From JBGZFC01 sp964346495 (GTDB lineage Bacteria; Bacteroidota; Bacteroidia; Bacteroidales; Dysgonomonadaceae), in NCBI GenBank assembly GCA_964346495.1, contig CAYFUW010000061.1:1-12789 (forward strand): 12,789 bases of DNA, in the 5' to 3' direction. The position numbers were made by a program, and so were the translations under genes. Under the pieces are notes generated by a model. That model was given only the letters and a program-made list of their open reading frames with translations, did no database searches and was not told the origin of the DNA. Position 1 is the stretch's first letter. Every line of letters begins with the position of its first letter. Shown here in pieces: positions 6,937-12,789 of this stretch.

Positions 6937-6993
6937 ACTATATACTCAAAACTAAAAACTACTACATACTACAAACTCCACACTACATACTAA
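6937..6993 (-). repeat. Right arm of inverted repeat around the S23-like gene
   Basis: This stretch is rich in ACTACATACTA units and is the inverted counterpart of the arm at 6363-6395; matched segments are 6937-6954, 6961-6972 and 6982-6993. The order of units is not strictly mirror-imaged: the arm contains extra internal copies (ACTACATACTAC, ACTCCACACTACATAC). This points to expansion or shuffling of a short unit. Confidence 0.85.
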
Positions 6994-7102
6994 TCACTAT
7001 CTCCCTGCTTCACAAAAAACGCTCAAAATCCTTTTTGTAATAATTTAGGACTTTTGTTTCGATAATATTTACGAAAATGGCGAAAAAAAACGAAATCAAT
7101 GC

Positions 7103-7131
7103 TTGTATATCAAAAAATTCATTTATATTTG
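7103..7131 (+). promoter_or_regulatory. Promoter of the second susC-susD operon
   Basis: TTG (7103-7105) and TATATTTG (7124-7131) are separated by 18 nt. This agrees with the Bacteroidota promoter architecture of a TTTG/TTG -33 box and TAnnTTTG -7 box spaced about 19 nt apart. Transcription would start near 7137-7140, leaving a leader of about 170 nt before the chosen susC start. The preceding stretch 6994-7102 shows no gene and no other site I can support. Confidence 0.75.
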
Positions 7132-7137
7132 CAAAAT

Positions 7138-7305
7138 AAATACTATTATGCAATTGCACTGTTCAACAGTAAGCAGACGCTCAATAACCAGAATAATATT
7201 GCACAAAAGTGTATTAGAGGTGTGCTATGAGAAGAGTTTTTGCTATGCACTGCATAGTTTTAATAGAAAATTATAATTTAAATGTTTAATTTAAAAGTAG
7301 AGTTT
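7138..7305 (+). promoter_or_regulatory. Palindrome-containing 5' leader of the second susC gene
   Basis: The predicted untranslated leader contains a 10-bp palindrome TGCAATTGCA (7149-7158). It shares a base with ACTGTTCAACAGT (7158-7170), which has perfect 6-bp arms around one base. Further on is CTATGCACTGCATAG (7243-7257), with perfect 7-bp arms around one base, followed by a TTTTAAT tract. A looser pairing GCACA/TGTGC joins 7201-7205 and 7221-7225. The word TGCAC recurs at 7156-7159+, 7200-7204 and 7246-7250. These could be protein-binding operators or RNA structure affecting susC expression; sequence alone does not decide. No known riboswitch class is recognisable. Confidence 0.45.
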
Positions 7306-10300
7306 ATGAAAAGAAAACTAACATTGTTTTTGTCTCTATTCTTTTTAGGAATAGGGATTGTGATGGCTCAGACACAGGTACGTGGTACCGTAGTGGATGA
7401 GGATGGCGAACCCGCGATTGGAGTAAACATCCATATCAAAGGCACAACTCAAGGTGTGGCTTCTGACCATAATGGTAATTTCTCATTATCGGCTCCTGCA
7501 GGTGGCATATTAGTTGTTTCTTACGTGGGTTATGTTACGCAAGAAGTTCCTGTATCTGCAAACGTAAATATTACATTGGTGCCGGATACAGAAGTATTGG
7601 ACGAAGTAATTGTTGTTGCATACGGTACAACTAAGAAAAGTTCATTTACAGGATCAGCTGCTCAAATTTCTGGAGATAAAATCCAAAAGATGCAAGTTTC
7701 AAGTTTGTCAAAAGCTCTTGAAGGTGCATCATCTGGTGTTCAAATCTCAAGTAGCAACGGTTCTCCGGGTTCAAACGCTTCAATTATTATTCGTGGTATC
7801 GGTTCTATCTCAGCATCGCAACAACCACTTATTATAGTTGACGGTGTTCCTTATGAAGGTTCTTTGAACTCAATTCCTAACCAGGATATTGAGTCTATGA
7901 CAATTTTGAAAGATGCTGCTGCTAACTCTATGTATGGTGCGCGCGGTTCAAACGGTGTTATTATTATTACTACTAAAAAAGGTAGTGCAGGACAAACACG
8001 CGTTACTTTTGAAGGACGTTTCGGCTTTAACACCAGAGGTGTTCCTAACTATGACATTGTTTCAACACCGGGTGAGTACTACGAAATGATGTACGAATCT
8101 ATTGTAAATCACCTTGTAGAGGGTGATTATGCAAATAATCCGGAAGGTGCGAGAGTTTATGCTGCTCAAAACCTGATTAATGACTACTTGTTTTATAATA
8201 TCTATAAAGGAGTTGATAATGATAATATTATCGATCCATTAACAGGAAAATTGACATCTGCTGCTGCAGCAGCTCCATTGAAATGGACTGACTCATGGCA
8301 AAAAGACCCGTTCGAAAACGGAATCAGACAAGAGTACAACGTAGGTATTTCAGGTGGTAACGACAAAACTCAGGCTTATGCTTCTGTTTCGTACTTAGGT
8401 GACGAAGGATATGTTGTGAACTCAAGTTTCGACCGTATCGCAGTTCGTGCAAAAGTTGACCAATCTATTGGTAACAGAATTAAAACAGGTGTTAACTTGT
8501 CATATACAAATACTAAACAAAACGTATTTGGAAATACAAGTACCAACTACTCTAACCTGTTTATGTTCTCTCAAAACATTGCTCCTATATATCCTATCTA
8601 TCTGTATGACGATAATGGTGAGTTAATACTTGACCGTAATGGTAATAAACAATATGACTTTGGTACTGAATTAGAGACTGATGCATATTATAAACCACCT
8701 CGTCCTTATGCTCAAGAGCAAAACCCTGTAGCTACTGCGTTGCATAATAAAAACAACTTCGTAGCTGACAACTTGTCTTCAAGAGGATATTTGAATGTTA
8801 ACATTTTGGATAATTTGACCTTCTCATTCAACCTGGCTTATGACGTATTTAACAATACAAACTCAGAGTTTGCTACACCAATAGGTGGAGATGCTCTAAA
8901 CGTTGGTGGTCGTGGTTATAAATCAAGCACAAGAAATGCTGCTTTAAATGCTAACCAGTTGATTACCTGGACTCCATCATTTGACAAGCACTCTTTCAAC
9001 GTGTTGCTAGGTCATGAGACTAAAAATGACTTCTACAACTATCTGTATGGACATATGACTAACTTCCTGGATCCAAATAATCCCGAGTTTGCTAATGCTG
9101 CCATGTATCAAGATTTAACATCTTACACTTCAGAATATGCATTGGAAGGATTTATGTCACGTGTTGAATATAACTATGCTGACAGATACTATCTATCTGC
9201 ATCGTTAAGATATGATGCATCTTCTCGTTTCCATCCTGATGTACGCTGGGGTTCTTTCTACGCGTTTGGTGGTGCATGGAGAGTTAAGGAAGAGGAGTTC
9301 TTGAGAGATATTAACTCTATCCACAACTTAAGACTTAAAGCAAGTTACGGAACACAAGGTAATGACAACCTGGGTTATTCAAGAGTTTATGAAAACTTGT
9401 ATCGTATCAACCGTGTAGATGATGCTCCAGCACTTACGTTAGTGTATAGAGGTAATCCTGAATTAACATGGGAGAAAAGTAATAACTTTAACGCGGGATT
9501 TGAATTAGGTCTGTTCCACAGATTCAATCTTAATGCAGATTTCTTTGTTAAGGAGACTAAAGATATGCTTTATGCTCGTCCGTACGCTTTATCAGAAGGA
9601 AATCCGAGCTGGAAATATGTAAACGATATCGATATGAAAAACGTTGGTGTTGAGTTTGAAGTAAATGGTGATGTTATTAAAACAAAAGATTTCAGATGGA
9701 ATATTGCATTCAACGGTACACACTATAAAAACAAACTTACCAAACTGCCTTCTGATAAACCAGCAGAAGGATACGTGCAAGGTTCATATTGGAGAGAAGT
9801 TGGTGGTAGCTTATACGACTACTACACTTATGAGTATGCAGGAGTTGACCCTGAAAACGGGAAAGCAATGTATAACAAATACTTCAAAGATGAAGAAGGA
9901 AACTTTATTATAGATGAAGAGACCGGACAAGAGAAAGTAGAAACAGTTTATACTACAACTGAAGCAACAAGAAGAAAAACAGGAAAAAGTGCAATTCCGG
10001 ATTTCTATGGAGGTTTATCAACAACTCTTGATTATAAAGGATTTGACTTGAGTATTAGTACTGCATTCCAGTTGGGTGGATATGTTTGGGACTCTTTCTA
10101 TACTTCACTAATGAATACGGGAGATGCCGGACAAAATATGCACAGAGATATGTTGAACAGATGGACACCAACCAACACAAATACAGATACTCCTAAGCTG
10201 TTGTATACAGACAGATTAGGAAATGATACTTGTGATCGTTGGTTAACAAGTGCTTCTTATTTCTCTTTAAGAAATATAACTTTGGGATATACTTTACCGA

Positions 10301-10476
10301 AAGGTTTATTGCAAAAAGCTGATATCCAGGCTGCACGTATCTACTTAACAGGTGATAATATCTGGTTAAAAACTGCTAGAAAAGGTCTTGACCCACGTCA
10401 AAGCTTTAGCGGATCAACAGGCTATGTTTACTCCGCATTAAGTACTTATTCTATTGGTTTAAGTCTAACATTTTAA
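7306..10476 (+). CDS. SusC/RagA-family TonB-dependent outer-membrane transporter
   Basis: This is a complete SusC-type importer of 1056 residues from the chosen start. ATG at 7306 is preferred because it begins a normal signal peptide (MKRKLTLFLS...IVMAQ, about residues 1-22) and follows AGTAGAG. An in-frame ATG at 7282 would add eight residues (MFNLKVEF) before it. Next come a carboxypeptidase-regulatory-like domain (about 25-95), a TonB-box-like DEVIVVAYG (99-107), and the plug domain (about 110-226) with IIRGIGSIS, PLIIVDGVPYEG and LKDAAANSMYGARGSNGVIIITTKKG-type residues. A long beta-barrel ends in GLSLTF. No STN domain precedes the plug, so direct signalling to an anti-sigma factor is not expected. 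The gene is paired with a susD-like gene 29 nt downstream. The imported substrate is unknown; no enzyme gene accompanies it in view. Confidence 0.97.
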   Translation: MKRKLTLFLSLFFLGIGIVMAQTQVRGTVVDEDGEPAIGVNIHIKGTTQGVASDHNGNFSLSAPAGGILVVSYVGYVTQEVPVSANVNITLVPDTEVLDEVIVVAYGTTKKSSFTGSAAQISGDKIQKMQVSSLSKALEGASSGVQISSSNGSPGSNASIIIRGIGSISASQQPLIIVDGVPYEGSLNSIPNQDIESMTILKDAAANSMYGARGSNGVIIITTKKGSAGQTRVTFEGRFGFNTRGVPNYDIVSTPGEYYEMMYESIVNHLVEGDYANNPEGARVYAAQNLINDYLFYNIYKGVDNDNIIDPLTGKLTSAAAAAPLKWTDSWQKDPFENGIRQEYNVGISGGNDKTQAYASVSYLGDEGYVVNSSFDRIAVRAKVDQSIGNRIKTGVNLSYTNTKQNVFGNTSTNYSNLFMFSQNIAPIYPIYLYDDNGELILDRNGNKQYDFGTELETDAYYKPPRPYAQEQNPVATALHNKNNFVADNLSSRGYLNVNILDNLTFSFNLAYDVFNNTNSEFATPIGGDALNVGGRGYKSSTRNAALNANQLITWTPSFDKHSFNVLLGHETKNDFYNYLYGHMTNFLDPNNPEFANAAMYQDLTSYTSEYALEGFMSRVEYNYADRYYLSASLRYDASSRFHPDVRWGSFYAFGGAWRVKEEEFLRDINSIHNLRLKASYGTQGNDNLGYSRVYENLYRINRVDDAPALTLVYRGNPELTWEKSNNFNAGFELGLFHRFNLNADFFVKETKDMLYARPYALSEGNPSWKYVNDIDMKNVGVEFEVNGDVIKTKDFRWNIAFNGTHYKNKLTKLPSDKPAEGYVQGSYWREVGGSLYDYYTYEYAGVDPENGKAMYNKYFKDEEGNFIIDEETGQEKVETVYTTTEATRRKTGKSAIPDFYGGLSTTLDYKGFDLSISTAFQLGGYVWDSFYTSLMNTGDAGQNMHRDMLNRWTPTNTNTDTPKLLYTDRLGNDTCDRWLTSASYFSLRNITLGYTLPKGLLQKADIQAARIYLTGDNIWLKTARKGLDPRQSFSGSTGYVYSALSTYSIGLSLTF

Positions 10477-10505
10477 TTGAATCAACTATAATAAAATAGA
10501 AAATT

Positions 10506-12017
10506 ATGAAATATATCAAATTATTAACAGTATTACTCATAAGTATCACCATGTTTGTTTCATGTGGTGAAGACTTTATGGATATTGAATATACCAATAA
10601 TATAGCATATAGCGACTTAGCTGAGCTTATTGCAGATGATCCCGGTGTTATTGAAAGAAACTTTCTACCGGGTGCCTGGGCTCACTTAGTACAGTTTGGT
10701 GTTAGTGGAAGTACATCACATGATGACTTTTCACATATGTCTGTTATGCACTCTACAGACCTTATGGGACAGGATATAGCATTGTTTCGTCTGCACTGGT
10801 TCCAATGGGACTATGAATTAGATAATCGTATGGAGAACTATAGACGTACCATGGTTAACTGGGTAACATATTACACAACTTTGTCAAAAGCTAACGAAGT
10901 TTTGGACTTATGTGCTGCAATTGATAACCCTGAGGTAGATCTTGGAGGTCCTCTTGGCCACGCTTATGCATTACGTGCATTCTCTTACTACTATCTGATA
11001 CAACTTTTCCAACACCCTGTAACAGAAACAGGAGCGGTTAACTATGATGCACCGGGTGTTCCTATGTATTACAGTATTATTGACGAAATGACAGATGAAC
11101 AACGCGATGCGAAAAAAGGTCGTAATACATTACGTGAAGTTTATGCACAAATCGAGAGTGACTTAGAGAAAGCTCTTGTTTATATGGAAACTTACACACG
11201 TCCTAATAAAAACTATATGAACCTGTCTGTAGTTCAGGGACTTGCTGCAAGATACTATCTGCTTTCTCAACAATGGGAAAAAGCTGCAGATTTGGCTAAA
11301 AAAGCTCAAGCAGGTTATACATTGAATAAAGAATTGGATAAAATAAATGACGGTTTCTGTGATATTGAAAATACAGAGTGGATGTGGGGATTTGACCATA
11401 CAGCAGATACTCAAACTACTTTTGCTTCATTCTTTTCACACGCATCCAACCTTACTCCGGGATATGCAGGTTTAGGTTATTCAGTTAGATTGATTGATAA
11501 ACAGTTGTTTGAAAGCATTCCTGAAACTGACTATCGTAAGAAACAGTTTAATGCAGAAGCTGATGGCTCTCAACCACAATCGGGTGCAAAAAGACAGTAT
11601 GCAAGTCTTAAGTTCGGCTGGCTTGATGGTTGGGTAATGGACTATGTTTACATGAGAGTTCCTGAAATGTATCTGATTGAAGCAGAAGCATTGGCTCATA
11701 TGGGCAAAGAAGCAGATGCAGCAGCAGCTCTAAAACCATTGATGGAAGCCAGACATGAAGATGGAACAGAATTCCCGGAAACAATGTCTGTTGAAGATGT
11801 ATATCAACAACGTAGAATTGAACTTTGGGGTGAAGGTTTCACTTTCTTCGACTTGAAACGTTTGAACAAAGGTATCAACCGCGATTATCCAGGTACAAAC
11901 CACTGGACAGGTATGCGTAAAGTAGTTGAGCCTCGTGATGATAGATGGAGATATCAAATTCCACTTCAAGAGATGCAAGAAAACAAACATCTTGAAGATA
12001 CAGATCAAAACTCATAA
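10506..12017 (+). CDS. SusD/RagB-family outer-membrane lipoprotein
   Basis: This 503-residue surface lipoprotein is the partner of the SusC protein encoded just upstream. The lipobox FVSC gives a lipidated cysteine at residue 20, followed by acidic GEDFMDIEY, consistent with Bacteroidota surface-export signals. Family features include YTTLSKANEVLDL (about 123-135), the helix with HAYALRAFSYYYLIQLF (about 152-168), PGVPMY, and a tandem-helical middle section. The C-terminal block is PEMYLIEAEALAHMG followed by RRIELWGEGFTFFDLKRLNKG (from about 436) and YQIPLQEM near 483. Unlike many relatives it ends in an acidic polar tail (LEDTDQNS) rather than a QNPGY-like end. A terminator starts 26 nt after the stop, so the operon appears to hold only the susC-susD pair. 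Confidence 0.95.
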   Translation: MKYIKLLTVLLISITMFVSCGEDFMDIEYTNNIAYSDLAELIADDPGVIERNFLPGAWAHLVQFGVSGSTSHDDFSHMSVMHSTDLMGQDIALFRLHWFQWDYELDNRMENYRRTMVNWVTYYTTLSKANEVLDLCAAIDNPEVDLGGPLGHAYALRAFSYYYLIQLFQHPVTETGAVNYDAPGVPMYYSIIDEMTDEQRDAKKGRNTLREVYAQIESDLEKALVYMETYTRPNKNYMNLSVVQGLAARYYLLSQQWEKAADLAKKAQAGYTLNKELDKINDGFCDIENTEWMWGFDHTADTQTTFASFFSHASNLTPGYAGLGYSVRLIDKQLFESIPETDYRKKQFNAEADGSQPQSGAKRQYASLKFGWLDGWVMDYVYMRVPEMYLIEAEALAHMGKEADAAAALKPLMEARHEDGTEFPETMSVEDVYQQRRIELWGEGFTFFDLKRLNKGINRDYPGTNHWTGMRKVVEPRDDRWRYQIPLQEMQENKHLEDTDQNS

Positions 12018-12042
12018 TAGTTTATGGATATAGTATAAAGAT

Positions 12043-12075
12043 AAGAGCTGCCTCAAAAGGGCAGCTCTTTGTTTA
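12043..12075 (+). terminator. Intrinsic terminator of the second susC-susD operon
   Basis: A perfect 10-bp stem is formed by AAGAGCTGCC (12043-12052) and GGCAGCTCTT (12060-12069) with loop TCAAAAG, followed by TTGTTTATAT. It lies 26 nt after the susD stop codon. Confidence 0.9.
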
Positions 12076-12131
12076 TATAATATATGTAGGGTAGATTTAT
12101 ATTCAGACAAATTGTTTATTTTTACCGCAAT

Positions 12132-12159
12132 GTAGAGACGGAGCATGCTCCGTCTCTAC
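12132..12159. repeat. 28-bp perfect palindrome
   Basis: Every base of 12132-12159 pairs with its mirror: GTAGAGACGGAGCA is followed by its exact reverse complement. The outer GTAGAGACG...CGTCTCTAC arms resemble a dispersed palindromic repeat I recall from many bacterial genomes, with variable inner bases. No T-tract follows, so a terminator is unlikely; a REP-like repeat or short inverted-repeat mobile element fits better. Confidence 0.85.
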
Positions 12160-12302
12160 GTCGTTTAAAGATGTATCTGTCAGCCGCATATATGGAGACG
12201 ATGGCTCTGCTTTCGTCAAAACTATCACGAAGCCACAGGTATTTGTGTCCCTCTTTCAATTCCTCCTACATGGTGTGTCGTTGTAAACTTATTCCCGTTC
12301 GT

Positions 12303-12328
12303 GTCATTCTGAACGTAGTGAAGAATCT
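12303..12328. repeat. TCATTCTGAAC...GAAGAATCT dispersed repeat
   Basis: The word TCATTCTGAACGTAGTGAAG and the following AATCT match a short dispersed intergenic repeat type I recall from Bacteroidota and other phyla. It has imperfect dyad character (ATTCT...AGAAT). Only one copy is in the window, so the assignment rests on memory. Confidence 0.55.
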
Positions 12329-12346
12329 ATCTTATTAAATATTGTG

Positions 12347-12365
12347 TCTCGCAAAGCTCGCTAAG
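12347..12365 (+). repeat. CTCGCnAAGC short repeat, copy 1
   Basis: TCTCGCAAAGCTCGCTAAG matches copy 2 at 12672-12690 at 17 of 19 positions. It resembles the CGCAAAGACGCTAAG-type dispersed repeats recalled from Bacteroidota intergenic DNA. Confidence 0.65.
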
Positions 12366-12411
12366 ATATTACGATTTGTATCATCACTCATCACATATCG
12401 CTTATTATTAC

Positions 12412-12440
12412 GCACAATGCGGATTATAACCGCAATGTGC
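12412..12440. repeat. Hairpin with GCGGATT core
   Basis: GCACAATGCGG (12412-12422) pairs with CCGCAATGTGC (12430-12440), giving an 11-bp stem with one A-A mismatch around a 7-nt loop. No T-tract follows. The core GCGGATTATAACCGC resembles the hairpin at 12613-12627, and the two may bound one element. Confidence 0.6.
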
Positions 12441-12612
12441 TATTTCCAAACCAATGGCTAATTGCCAAAAGCTACCAGCAAAAAAGCTACAGATTAGCAT
12501 AGTGTTTGTAGATATTGTCAATATTGTACGAATAAGGTACAGAGTACCGTGATATAATTCAGCAAACAAGCAAATAGTAAACGAGTAAACCTTTTGGAAT
12601 GCTAGTGACGGA

Positions 12613-12627
12613 GGGATTTGCAATCCC
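12613..12627. repeat. Hairpin GGGATT-TGC-AATCCC
   Basis: A 6-bp perfect stem has a 3-nt loop and is followed after GACA by a run of seven T. It could end transcription on the plus strand, but no gene upstream needs it. GGATTTGCAATCC-type palindromes are of REP-like appearance. Confidence 0.55.
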
Positions 12628-12671
12628 GACATTTTTTTAACCTCATAGCAACATAGGATAAAGAAGAAGTT

Positions 12672-12690
12672 TCTCGCGAAGCACGCTAAG
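12672..12690 (+). repeat. CTCGCnAAGC short repeat, copy 2
   Basis: TCTCGCGAAGCACGCTAAG is the second copy of the element at 12347-12365, in the same orientation 325 nt downstream, with two substitutions. Confidence 0.65.
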
Positions 12691-12722
12691 TTTCACATAG
12701 CTTGCAAAAAATAAGGTAATAA

Positions 12723-12742
12723 GGTCGTATTTGGTCGTATTT
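12723..12742 (+). repeat. 10-bp tandem duplication GGTCGTATTT x2
   Basis: Two perfect adjacent copies of GGTCGTATTT, set among several TAAGGT words (12713-12718 onward and again near 12753 and 12772). No function is apparent. Confidence 0.6.
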
Positions 12743-12789
12743 AAATTTCTACTAAGGTTTTTTGTGTAAAATAAGGTTTAAAACCAATT

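Larger units (their letters stand above)
12076..12789. other. Gene-free, repeat-rich intergenic stretch
   Basis: About 700 bases without a convincing coding region on either strand. The longest open frame (12632-12408, minus, 74 codons) runs through both GGATT-core hairpins and resembles no family I know. The region carries several unrelated short repeats, listed separately. No TAnnTTTG promoter element is apparent on either strand. It reads as a landing zone for small dispersed repeats or decayed elements. Confidence 0.7.

Noticed and set aside
6396..6993. CRISPR array or diversity-generating retroelement
   Set aside because: The GTAGT units are irregular, lack spacers of even length and have no cas genes. 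The S23-like protein is related to Avd, but no reverse transcriptase or template/variable repeat pair is visible.
7610..7837. 75-codon plus-strand open frame inside susC2, and similar ones at 9665-9913
   Set aside because: They are alternative-frame shadows of a well-supported SusC coding sequence.
12408..12632. 74-codon open frame on the minus strand
   Set aside because: It runs through two hairpins and repeat-like DNA, has no recognisable domain or promoter, and looks like a repeat element read as protein.

Overview
The window looks like a Bacteroidota (probably Bacteroidales) chromosome segment. It is AT-rich and carries two SusC/SusD outer-membrane uptake pairs. Its lipoproteins have short signal peptides ending in -SC. 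Its promoters match the TAnnTTTG -7 element of that phylum, and start codons generally lack strong Shine-Dalgarno sequences. A run of exactly 100 N at 6396-6495 shows the source is a scaffolded draft or metagenome assembly. I cannot name the species.

Region 1 (1-4930, + strand) is a compact operon entered in the middle. It holds the C-terminal half of a SusC-type TonB-dependent transporter, a SusD-type lipoprotein, a secreted phosphodiester glycosidase-like (NAGPA domain) protein, and an exported PHP-superfamily phosphoesterase resembling Sb-PDE phosphodiesterases. A strong intrinsic terminator closes it. The operon part in view has no glycoside hydrolase or polysaccharide lyase. Two predicted phosphodiester-cleaving enzymes follow the importer instead, which suggests uptake and breakdown of a phosphodiester-linked glycan or glycosyl-phosphate.

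Region 2 (4940-6366) is housekeeping. It has a convergent tRNA-Leu(CAA) on the minus strand with its own terminator and promoter, then a divergent manC-type mannose-1-phosphate guanylyltransferase on the plus strand.

Region 3 (6363-6995) is a likely mobile or semi-mobile unit. A four-helix-bundle protein of the 23S rRNA intervening-sequence (S23/IVP) family is bracketed by long, imperfect inverted repeats made of GTAGTATGTAGT-type units. The assembly gap falls inside the left repeat.

Region 4 (7103-12075, + strand) is a second SusC/SusD pair. It has a well-formed Bacteroidota promoter (TTG-18 nt-TATATTTG), a leader of about 170 nt with several short palindromes, and a terminator directly after susD. 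No catabolic enzyme or regulator gene accompanies it inside the window.

Region 5 (12076-12789) has no convincing gene. It holds a cluster of short repeats: a 28-bp perfect palindrome, a TCATTCTGA-type dispersed repeat, two copies of a CTCGCnAAGC element, two hairpins with a GGATT core and a 10-bp tandem duplication.
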